A stretch of 64,000 bases of DNA, taken from contig CAYOUJ010000005.1 of NCBI GenBank assembly GCA_964407165.1, positions 1 to 64,000 of the forward strand, in the 5' to 3' direction. This DNA comes from CAZPKH01 sp964407165 (GTDB lineage: Bacteria; Bacteroidota; Bacteroidia; Bacteroidales; Muribaculaceae). The number at the start of each line of letters is the position of its first letter. Positions within the stretch are counted from its first letter, which is position 1. This document shows, piece by piece, positions 39,838 to 47,426 of this stretch. The notes beneath the pieces were generated by a model. The model did no database searches. It was not told the origin of the DNA and saw only the letters and a list, made by a program, of their open reading frames with translations. Position numbers and translations under genes: made by a program.

Positions 39838-40779
39838 ATGGAAAAAGACGCCAAAATATTCGTCGCCGGCCACCGCGGCATGGTAGGGTCGGCAATAGTC
39901 CGCGCCCTGCAGAAGGCCGGATACACCAACATCGTCACACGCACTCACGCCGAGCTCGACCTCACCTGCCAGGCCGATGTCCGCACATTCTTCGAGCAAG
40001 AGCGCCCCGACTATGTCTTCCTGGCTGCCGCCAAGGTCGGCGGCATCGTCGCCAACGCCGAGGCGCCGGCCGACTTTATGTACCAGAACATGATGCTCGA
40101 GATGAACGTCATCCATGCCGCATGGCAGACCGGCTGCCGCAAGCTCCTCTTCCTGGGCTCCTCCTGCATCTATCCCCGCCTGGCTCCCCAGCCCATGCCC
40201 GAGAGCTGCCTGCTCACCTCCGCCCTCGAGCAGACCAACGAGGCCTACGCCCTGGCCAAGATCTCGGGACTAAAATACTGCGAATACCTCCGTCGCCAGT
40301 GCGGCGCCGACTTCATATCCGTCATGCCCACAAACCTTTACGGGCCTAACGACAACTACCACCCGACGCACTCGCACGTCCTCCCCGCCCTCATCCGCCG
40401 CTTCCACGAAGCCAAGGAGGCAGGCGCCCCCACCGTCACCTGCTGGGGCGACGGCTCCCCGCTGCGCGAATTTCTCTACGTCGACGATCTGGCCGACCTC
40501 TGCCTCTTCCTGATGGAGCACTACTCTGACGCCGAGACCGTCAACGGGGGCACCGGCAAAGAGATTACTATCAGGGAGTTGACCGAGATAGTCGCGGACG
40601 TCGTCGGATACCAGGGCGAGATACTCTGGGACACCACTCGTCCTAACGGCACCCCGCGCAAGCTCCTCGACATCTCCAAGGCCACGCGCCTGGGCTGGAC
40701 CGCCAGCACCCCCTTGCGCGAAGGCATACGCCTCACCTACCACGACTTCCTCACCAATCCCACCCGCGCCGAGCGCTAA
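39838..40779 (+). CDS. fcl: GDP-L-fucose synthase
   Basis: A 313-residue SDR epimerase/reductase that turns GDP-4-keto-6-deoxymannose into GDP-L-fucose. Motifs are VAGHRGMVGSAI (9-20), LFLGSSCIYP, the catalytic Tyr and Lys in YALAKISG and PTNLYGPNDNYH. It is coupled to gmd. Fucose is often put on capsules and glycoproteins of Bacteroidales; manC at 10288 provides the precursor. Confidence 0.97.
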   Translation: MEKDAKIFVAGHRGMVGSAIVRALQKAGYTNIVTRTHAELDLTCQADVRTFFEQERPDYVFLAAAKVGGIVANAEAPADFMYQNMMLEMNVIHAAWQTGCRKLLFLGSSCIYPRLAPQPMPESCLLTSALEQTNEAYALAKISGLKYCEYLRRQCGADFISVMPTNLYGPNDNYHPTHSHVLPALIRRFHEAKEAGAPTVTCWGDGSPLREFLYVDDLADLCLFLMEHYSDAETVNGGTGKEITIRELTEIVADVVGYQGEILWDTTRPNGTPRKLLDISKATRLGWTASTPLREGIRLTYHDFLTNPTRAER

Positions 40780-40857
40780 AAGTCGCACATCTGCGTTAAA
40801 TTTGTGCAATCAAAAGTTAAATATCGTGTAGAGTGCCGTTATTTCGCACTTCTTCAC

Positions 40858-40865
40858 TATCTTTG
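40858..40865 (+). promoter_or_regulatory. -7 box before the 52-residue membrane protein
   Basis: TATCTTTGCAC on the plus strand, 24 bases before the TTG start at 40890. It excludes the ATG at 40833 as start. Confidence 0.55.
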
Positions 40866-40889
40866 CACGGATTTTTAACGGATTCGACA

Positions 40890-41048
40890 TTGAAAACTTT
40901 TCTCCTCGCCGCCCTCCTCATCGGCGTCGGCATAGCCTTGATGTGCGTCAAGATTATATTCAAGAAAGGGGGCCGCTTCCCCTCCGGGCACGTCCACGAC
41001 TTGCCGCAGCTGCAGCGACGCGGCGCACGGTGTCCCTCACGGCAATAA
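40890..41048 (+). CDS. Small single-pass membrane protein
   Basis: A 52-residue protein starting with TTG: KTFLLAALLIGVGIALMCVK as one membrane helix, then KGGRFPSGHVHDL and a basic Cys-containing tail. A similar helix plus GGRFP-HV pattern is seen in small conserved proteins of Bacteroidales, from memory. The start is placed after the -7 box at 40858. It stands between fcl and the OmpH-like gene, 27 bases before the latter. Function unknown. Confidence 0.5.
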   Translation: MKTFLLAALLIGVGIALMCVKIIFKKGGRFPSGHVHDLPQLQRRGARCPSRQ

Positions 41049-41075
41049 CCCATATACTCATATATACACCTACTG

Positions 41076-41681
41076 ATGAAAAAGTTAGCTTTTGCAATAG
41101 CTACTGTGGCCCTCGTGGCGCTCTCCTCTTGCTCCGGCTCCGGCAAGGCCCCCGCGGCTGCCGGCTCCGACTCTGCCGGCTTCGCAGCCGCCGACGGCAC
41201 GGCTCCGGCTCTCGACATACGCTACATCGACGGCGACTCTGTCAGCGCTCGCTACACTCTGGCCAAGGAGTTTCATGACCAGTATCTCCGCACCCTCAGC
41301 AAGATGCAGCAGACTGAGAAAGCCAAGTCTGACGAAATAAACAAGTTTGGCTCGCAGATCGAGCAGAAGATGCGCTCAAACGGCTATCTCAGCCAGGACA
41401 GCTACGAGGCCGACATGCAGCGCCTGCAGCGCATGCAGTCAGAGGGCCAGAACGCCCTCGCCACCATGCAGCGCAATGCCGAGCAAGAGCTCATGCGCCA
41501 ACAGCAGGAGCTCAATGACTCCATAGACTCTTTCATCAAAGACTATGTGGCTACTCATCCCTGCAGCGCTATCCTCTACAAGGCAGCCGGTGTTTACTTC
41601 GACCCTGCCCTGGATATAACTGACGAGGTGGTGGCAGGCCTCAACGCGCGCTACGAAAAGAGCAAAAACTCGACCAAATAA
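41076..41681 (+). CDS. OmpH/Skp-like lipoprotein
   Basis: A 201-residue protein with a lipobox LSSC (Cys19) followed by a Ser/Gly/Ala-rich tether. Then comes the Skp/OmpH pattern: IRYIDGDSV, a long helical coiled-coil arm rich in Gln, Lys and Glu (about 70-150), and a returning VATHPCSAILY...DITDEVVAGLNARY. Skp family proteins chaperone outer-membrane proteins in the periplasm; this one is likely membrane-tethered. Confidence 0.8.
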   Translation: MKKLAFAIATVALVALSSCSGSGKAPAAAGSDSAGFAAADGTAPALDIRYIDGDSVSARYTLAKEFHDQYLRTLSKMQQTEKAKSDEINKFGSQIEQKMRSNGYLSQDSYEADMQRLQRMQSEGQNALATMQRNAEQELMRQQQELNDSIDSFIKDYVATHPCSAILYKAAGVYFDPALDITDEVVAGLNARYEKSKNSTK

Positions 41682-41709
41682 TAAAACAAACAATCATAGA
41701 TCCTTTCCC

Positions 41710-41738
41710 GGGGGCGGCCCACTCGTGAGCCGCCCCCC
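41710..41738 (+). terminator. Terminator of the OmpH-like gene
   Basis: GGGGGCGGC-CCACTCGTGA-GCCGCCCCC followed by CTCTGT, 28 bases after the stop codon. A strong stem with a poor T tract. Confidence 0.55.
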
Positions 41739-41809
41739 TCTGTAACAATCCACGCCAACCGTCATCAGGGGTGCGCCGCCGCTCCTGCTGCCACAAGCCA
41801 TCACCAACC

Positions 41810-43930
41810 ATGATTACAGACACCATACGCGCCCGGGCCACCGACATACTCCGGCGCTATTACGGATACTCCGCCTTCAGGCCCATGCAGCTCGAGATCG
41901 TCGCCGACGTCATCGCCGGCCGTGACACTGTGGTGCTCATGCCTACCGGCGGGGGCAAGTCGCTGTGCTTCCAGATTCCGGCGTTGATGACCGACGGCGT
42001 GGTCATCGTGGTTTCCCCGCTCATCTCCCTCATGGCCGACCAGGTGACGGCTTTGCAGGCCATGGGCATACCCGCCGCAGCGCTTAACTCCAACCAGACC
42101 GAGATCTACAACCGCCATGTGGAGGAGCTTCTGTACAACGGGCGCGTGAAGCTGCTCTATGTCTCTCCCGAGCGGCTGCTCACCGACCTCGACCGGCTGT
42201 CGTCGTCCATCAAGGTGTCGCTCATTGCCATTGACGAGGCGCATTGCATCTCGCAATGGGGCCATGACTTCCGCCCCTCCTACACACGTCTGGCCGCCCT
42301 CAAGCAGCACTACCCCGACACCCCCGTCATGGCCCTGACGGCCACGGCCGACCGCATCACACGCGAGGACATCGCCCGCCAGCTGTGCCTGAACGACCCG
42401 ACATTATATATAAGCTCGTTCGACCGTCCCAATCTCTCGCTCAAGGTAGTATCCTCCCCCTCGTCAAAGGAGAAAGAGCGCATCATCTGCGACCTCTGCC
42501 GGCGCTACTCGCGCGACTCCGGCATCGTCTACTGCCTCAGTCGCAAGGGCGCCGAGGGCATGGCCGCCCGCCTCCACAGCAAGGGGTTCAGCGTGGCCAT
42601 CTACCACGCCGGTCTCACACCGGCCCAGCGCGACGAGGCACAGCGGCAGTTCACCAACGGCGAGGTACAGGTGGTATGCGCCACCGTGGCCTTCGGCATG
42701 GGCATCGACAAGAGCAACATCCGCTGGGTGGTGCACAACAACATGCCCCGCAACATCGAGAGCTATTACCAGGAGATAGGCCGCGCCGGGCGCGACGGAC
42801 TCCCCGCCGAGACGATCCTGTTCTATTCCCTGGGCGACCTCATCACCCTCCGTGAGTTCGCCAAGGAGAGCGGCCAGCGCGAGCTCAACCTCGAGAAACT
42901 ACAGCGCATGCGCGACTTCGCCGAGGCGCGCATCTGCCGGCGCCGAATGCTCCTGAGCTACTTCAACGAGCGCATGGAGCACGACTGCGGCAACTGCGAC
43001 GTATGCCTCGACCCCCCGGAGCGCATCGACGGCACCGTCATGGCGCGCATGGCCATGAGCGCCGCCGTCCGTACAGGCCAGCGGGTGGGCGTGGGCATGC
43101 TAGTCGACATACTCCGCGGCAGCGCCCGCGCCGAGCTGGTGGAGCTGGGCTATAACCAAATCAAGACCTTCGGCGTAGGCCGCCACCTGTCCGGCTCCGA
43201 GTGGACATACTACATCGGCCAGATGGTGCAGCTTGGCATATTCGAGGTGGCATACGACGACCATAACCGCCTCCGTGTCACTCCCTACGGCGAGGAGATA
43301 CTCTACAAGGCCACCCCCGTGGAGCTGAGCAAATACACCCCCTTGGAGGCAGCACGCTCGCGGCGCGCCCCCGCCGACGAGGTGCCCCTCTCGCCCGACG
43401 AGCGCCTTCTCGACACACTCAAGGATGTCCGCATCGAGGTGGCCAAGAAGGAGGGCGTGGCTCCCTACATGACTCTCAACGACCGCACACTCAGCGAGAT
43501 AGTGGCCCACAAGCCTACTACAATCGAGGCTTTTGCCGGCATCGAGGGCGTCGGCGATGTCAAGCTCGTCAAATACTGGAAGCCATTCGTCAACGCCGTC
43601 TGCCTGCACCTGGGCCTCCCCAAGACCGCCGCCAAGGGCGCCAGCCTCCAGGAGACGCGCGTGCTCATCGACCGCGGTTTCCCCGTCGACCGGATCGCCA
43701 AGATCAAGTCCATTGCCATCAGCACCGTCTATAGCCATATCGCCAAGCTCGTCGACGAAGGGATCTTCACCGACTACTTCCGCTTCATCACCCCTGCGCA
43801 ATACCAGCGCTGCCTCTCGCTGCGCGCTTCCAACCCCGACGATTATGGCGAGCTCCTGCGCAACGAGCTCCCCGCTGGTCTTCCCTACCTCGCCTGGGCC
43901 ATCTCACGCCGCCTCTCGGCCACCAAATAA
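41810..43930 (+). CDS. recQ: ATP-dependent DNA helicase RecQ
   Basis: A 706-residue 3'-5' helicase for recombination and fork repair. Walker A Lys50 (PTGGGKS), DEAH at 142-145, the aromatic-rich loop ISQWGHDFRP, SF2 motif VI (QEIGRAGRDG), the zinc cluster ending DCGNCDVC, the RQC winged helix, the HRDC domain (PYMTLNDRTLSEI.. about 555) and a C-terminal helix-turn-helix (DRIAKIKSIAISTVYSHI) are seen. The ATG at 41810 is preferred to the upstream extension. Confidence 0.96.
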   Translation: MITDTIRARATDILRRYYGYSAFRPMQLEIVADVIAGRDTVVLMPTGGGKSLCFQIPALMTDGVVIVVSPLISLMADQVTALQAMGIPAAALNSNQTEIYNRHVEELLYNGRVKLLYVSPERLLTDLDRLSSSIKVSLIAIDEAHCISQWGHDFRPSYTRLAALKQHYPDTPVMALTATADRITREDIARQLCLNDPTLYISSFDRPNLSLKVVSSPSSKEKERIICDLCRRYSRDSGIVYCLSRKGAEGMAARLHSKGFSVAIYHAGLTPAQRDEAQRQFTNGEVQVVCATVAFGMGIDKSNIRWVVHNNMPRNIESYYQEIGRAGRDGLPAETILFYSLGDLITLREFAKESGQRELNLEKLQRMRDFAEARICRRRMLLSYFNERMEHDCGNCDVCLDPPERIDGTVMARMAMSAAVRTGQRVGVGMLVDILRGSARAELVELGYNQIKTFGVGRHLSGSEWTYYIGQMVQLGIFEVAYDDHNRLRVTPYGEEILYKATPVELSKYTPLEAARSRRAPADEVPLSPDERLLDTLKDVRIEVAKKEGVAPYMTLNDRTLSEIVAHKPTTIEAFAGIEGVGDVKLVKYWKPFVNAVCLHLGLPKTAAKGASLQETRVLIDRGFPVDRIAKIKSIAISTVYSHIAKLVDEGIFTDYFRFITPAQYQRCLSLRASNPDDYGELLRNELPAGLPYLAWAISRRLSATK

Positions 43931-44086
43931 ACCATTCTTTCCTCCACTATCAAAGCTCCGTAGTCGACAAAATCGTTTAAAATTTGTTTGTATTCGGTTT
44001 ATAATTGTTAGGTAGATTAATGCTGACAATGAGGTGAATAAATGTTCAACGGTTAATATTATGTTTATATTTTGGGTGGTGGAGGG

Positions 44087-44116
44087 TTGCTTTTCGGCAA
44101 AAGCGTTGTATATTTG
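44087..44116 (+). promoter_or_regulatory. Promoter of the candidate small RNA
   Basis: TTG (44087-44089), spacer 19, TATATTTG (44109-44116): both elements at ideal spacing, with no protein start codon suitable downstream. Confidence 0.6.
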
Positions 44117-44121
44117 CATTG

Positions 44122-44320
44122 TGTAAAATTTAAATCAGTTAATGGATTAGCAAAATCAGGTATAAAAATTAGTATTTAGGGTTAGTATTTAATGTTAGCA
44201 AAATCGTGCTGAATTAAGCACAATGTGTGAAAATAATCGTGTTTTATGCTAAACGTCCGGACTGACCGCAACACATCCGGACGTAAGAAGGAGGCAACTT
44301 GTGAAAGTAGCCTCCTTTTT
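44122..44320 (+). ncRNA. Candidate small RNA, about 200 nt
   Basis: An AT-rich transcript is predicted between a good promoter and an intrinsic terminator in an otherwise empty 456-base region (43931-44386). It contains two TTAGCAAAATC repeats, two TTAGTATTTA repeats, a small stem GTGCT/AGCAC (44206-44221) and a hairpin ACGTCCGGA/TCCGGACGT (44253-44284). Short reading frames in it either stop quickly or run through the terminator. It could also be the leader of a lost gene. No known RNA family is recognised. Confidence 0.45.
44288..44320 (+). terminator. Intrinsic terminator of the candidate small RNA
   Basis: AAGGAGGC-loop-GCCTCCTT followed by a T run: a textbook intrinsic terminator on the plus strand. 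Confidence 0.75.
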
Positions 44321-44386
44321 AATTTTATCTCGACATCCTATCGATTGCCTATCGATGATTGTCGATGATTTCGATAAGGTGAAATT

Positions 44387-45292
44387 TTATTGGAGGGGGG
44401 TGACGCGGTAGGGCTCCAGGATGGCGGCGTGGGCGGCTTGCCGGCACGCGGATGCCTCCTCTTCGCTGACGGTGGCCGGACGGTAGTTAAGTCGCAGCGC
44501 ATCCACTCCTGTCAGCGTCTCTGCCCACGTGCAAGCCACGGTATACCGCCCCTTGTAAAGGTCCAAATGGTATTGGTCGCGGCACAGGTCGGCGCCGTCG
44601 GCAGTGAGCAGGGGGCTTGTGCGGGCGTTCTGCACTGCCGTGCCGGAGGGCACGAGCAGCTGCAGGTCAAACTGTGCCACGGCGCGCTCGGTGGCGTCTG
44701 CTATCATGGCGTACATGTTCTCCTGGTCGCGCCGGTAGGTGTCGAAGTCGCTCGAGGTGTTGTAAACGGGGTAGGCCCATGTCTGGTGAAGCGCCATCCG
44801 TGTGTCGGCGGGGAGAATGGCCCGCAGCTCCTCGATGAGCCGTGGAAGGGCCCTGGCATAGCTCGAGAAGATGCCGCTGCGCTCGCTCACCTGCTGCAGG
44901 CTCACCACGTCCCAGGGCTGCGAGGCAGCCACGTCGGGCATCGACACGTTCTCTATCGCCGTCCTCCCGTCAGGGGTTATGAGCAGGTAGTCATACACAT
45001 GGCTGCCGTGGACGGCATGGTCGAGGTGCATCGCCAGCGAGCAGCTCTGATAGTGCAGGCGCCCGATGACGTAGGTTACCCCGCACTCGTCAAGCAGCGA
45101 GTCGAGGTAGCTGTCGGTGGCATCCTGGGCGTAGCTGTTGCCGATAAGCAGCACGCGCAGCGTGTCGTCAGCGGCGGCCACGCTCCCCGCGTAGGGTGCG
45201 TCGCCGGTGAGCATGAAGGGCATCTCGTAGATATTGTCTTCGCCACATGCCACAAGCAGTGCTGCTAATAATATGGCTGACAGCCATTTCAT
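44387..45292 (-). CDS. DUF4886 (SGNH-like hydrolase) lipoprotein
   Basis: A 301-residue lipoprotein (LVAC, Cys16, then GEDN). DUF4886 belongs to the SGNH hydrolase group: VLLIGNSYAQDATDSYL (about 48) contains the Ser block, WDVVSLQQVSERSG the third block, and DQYHLD the Asp/His block. Such proteins often remove acyl groups from glycans. It follows the ABC exporter gene by 21 bases and is probably co-transcribed with it. Confidence 0.78.
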   Translation of the reverse strand: MKWLSAILLAALLVACGEDNIYEMPFMLTGDAPYAGSVAAADDTLRVLLIGNSYAQDATDSYLDSLLDECGVTYVIGRLHYQSCSLAMHLDHAVHGSHVYDYLLITPDGRTAIENVSMPDVAASQPWDVVSLQQVSERSGIFSSYARALPRLIEELRAILPADTRMALHQTWAYPVYNTSSDFDTYRRDQENMYAMIADATERAVAQFDLQLLVPSGTAVQNARTSPLLTADGADLCRDQYHLDLYKGRYTVACTWAETLTGVDALRLNYRPATVSEEEASACRQAAHAAILEPYRVTPLQ

Positions 45293-45313
45293 GGAATTTG
45301 ATTCTTCGTTTGG

Positions 45314-47146
45314 CTACTCAACCGACTGCATCTCCACCAGATGGGTGTACACCCCTCCGCGGGCCATCAGCTCCTCGTGCGTGCCGCTCTCGACGATGCG
45401 GCCCTCTTGGAGCACGCAGATGCGCGAGGCATTGCGGATGGTGCTCAGGCGGTGGGCTATCACCAGTGTCGTGCGGTTGGCCATCAGGCGGTCAAGTGCC
45501 TGCTGCACAAGCTGCTCGCTCTCGCTGTCGAGGGCCGACGTGGCCTCGTCGAGTATGAGCACCGGCGGGTTCTTGAGTATTGCGCGGGCTATGGACAGGC
45601 GCTGCCGCTGGCCACCAGACAGGCGGCATCCGCGGTCGCCGATGACGGTGTCGTAGCCATCTTCGGTGGCCATGATGAACTCATGGGCGTTGGCTATGCG
45701 GGCCGCGGCCTCCACCTGCTCCCGGGTAGCCCCCGGCACGCCGAAGGCTATGTTGTTGAAAATAGTGTCGTTGAAGAGTATCGCCTCCTGGTTGACGTTG
45801 CCCATGTAGCCGCGCAGCGTGTGCACCGGCAGGTCGCGCACGTCCACGCCGTCGATGGTGATGCGGCCGCTGTCGACGTCGTAGAAACGAGGCAGCAGGT
45901 CGGCAAGCGTCGACTTGCCGGAGCCGCTCTGGCCCACCAGCGCCACCGTCTCGCCGGGGCGGATGGTGATGTCGATGTCGCGCACCACGGCCACGTCGGA
46001 GTCGTAGCCGAACGACACATTCTCATACCGCACCTCGCCGCTGAATTTTGTGATCTCCTTGGGGATGGCGGGGTCTTTGATGGGATTGTCGGCCGAGAGT
46101 ATGCGGTCGATTCGCTCCATTGACGCCAGGCCCTTCTGCACCTGGTACATCGCTTTTGACAGATCCTTGGCCGGGTTGATGATGCTGTAGAAGATGACCA
46201 TGTAGTAGATGAACGAGGCGGCGTTGATCGACGACGCCCCGTTGAGTATCAGCACGCCGCCGAACCACAGCACTATCGCTATGGTCAGGGTGCCAAGAAA
46301 CTCGCTCATCGGGTGGGCCAGCGCCTGGCGGCGCATCACGCGGTTGGAGATGTCGACGAACCGTTGGTTGCCTCGATGGAAACGGTCGCGCACGCGTCCC
46401 TCGGCGTTGAACGCCTTGATGATGCGCAGGCCTCCAAGAGTCTCCTCGATGTTGCTCATCAGCACGCCCCACTGTGTCTGCCCCTCCAGGCTCGTGCGCT
46501 TGAGACGCTTGCCCACGCGGCCCATCACCATTCCGGCCAACGGCAAGAGCACCAGCACGAAAAGTGTCAGCTGCCAGCTTATGGCCACCATCATGGCCAG
46601 GCACACGATAATCATCACCGGATTTTTGAACAGCATGTCGAGCGACGACATGATCGAGTTTTCTATCTCGCTGACGTCGCCGGTCATGCGCGCCATCACG
46701 TCGCCCTTGCGCTCGTTGGTAAAGAATCCGATGGGAAGCAGTATAATCTTGTCATACACGAAGTTGCGGATGTCGCGGACTATGCCCGTGCGCAGCGGTA
46801 TGATGAAATATGAACTCAGGAAGGCTGTTCCCGTCTTCAAGGCTGTCATCACTACCAGGGCGGCAGCCAGCAGCAGCAGCGTCATGCTCTGGCCGTAGTG
46901 GGCGATGCACTGCTGCGTGTAGTAGTAGAAGTTGTTGATGCACACGTCCTTAAACGAGCCGTCGCTCAGAGCCATGTATGCGTAGTGAGCCGCCCGCACC
47001 TGGAAGAGCATCTCCAGTATCGGTATAATCAGCGCGAACGAGAACAGTGTCAACACCGCCGAGAGGATGTTGAACAGTATGTTGAGCGCCAGGTATTTCT
47101 TGTAGGGGGGCACGAAGCGGCGCAGCAGGCCCCAAAATCCGGACAT
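45314..47146 (-). CDS. ABC exporter, fused permease-ATPase (MsbA type)
   Basis: A 610-residue half-transporter. Six membrane helices in the first 330 residues are followed by the ATPase: Walker A GQSGSGKST, signature LSGGQRQR, Walker B LILDEATSALD and the switch His in IAHRLST. It dimerises in the inner membrane; family members flip lipid A, lipids or drugs. MsbA-like function is the most probable, without proof. It lies upstream of the DUF4886 gene. Confidence 0.88.
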   Translation of the reverse strand: MSGFWGLLRRFVPPYKKYLALNILFNILSAVLTLFSFALIIPILEMLFQVRAAHYAYMALSDGSFKDVCINNFYYYTQQCIAHYGQSMTLLLLAAALVVMTALKTGTAFLSSYFIIPLRTGIVRDIRNFVYDKIILLPIGFFTNERKGDVMARMTGDVSEIENSIMSSLDMLFKNPVMIIVCLAMMVAISWQLTLFVLVLLPLAGMVMGRVGKRLKRTSLEGQTQWGVLMSNIEETLGGLRIIKAFNAEGRVRDRFHRGNQRFVDISNRVMRRQALAHPMSEFLGTLTIAIVLWFGGVLILNGASSINAASFIYYMVIFYSIINPAKDLSKAMYQVQKGLASMERIDRILSADNPIKDPAIPKEITKFSGEVRYENVSFGYDSDVAVVRDIDITIRPGETVALVGQSGSGKSTLADLLPRFYDVDSGRITIDGVDVRDLPVHTLRGYMGNVNQEAILFNDTIFNNIAFGVPGATREQVEAAARIANAHEFIMATEDGYDTVIGDRGCRLSGGQRQRLSIARAILKNPPVLILDEATSALDSESEQLVQQALDRLMANRTTLVIAHRLSTIRNASRICVLQEGRIVESGTHEELMARGGVYTHLVEMQSVE

Positions 47147-47244
47147 CTAAAGTGCCAAGTGTTATGTTTTAAGTGTCAAATTTCGGGTGTGACGTGTTAA
47201 GTGACCGGTGCCGGCAAATCGTTCAGCTTATCACTAATCACTAA

Positions 47245-47426
47245 GAGCCTGTTTAATAAAAAATGTTATTTTTTTGTAGGCTGATTTTGAGCCAGTTTGG
47301 ATTTTTGAGGAAGGAGTTTAGCGGGCTAAATGACTGACGAAAAAAGCCAAAATGGCCAAAATAAGCCACAAAAAAAGAACAAAGTGAGAATTAATCTATT
47401 TTTAACGATTTTTATTAAACAGGCTC
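47245..47426 (-). mobile_element. MITE-like element, copy B, at the dnaX stop codon
   Basis: Inverted copy of the element at 38480-38661: same 182-base length, same ends, flanked by TAA on both sides (the same target as TTA in the element's orientation). Its last base pair contributes the G of the dnaX TAG stop codon; the uninterrupted target would also have read TAG. Confidence 0.88.

Noticed and set aside
43904..44119. Minus-strand open frame over the candidate small RNA promoter
   Set aside because: It is AT-rich with no family pattern, overlaps the end of recQ and has no promoter.
44247..44378. 43-codon frame starting inside the candidate small RNA
   Set aside because: It reads through both hairpins and the terminator, so translation is unlikely.
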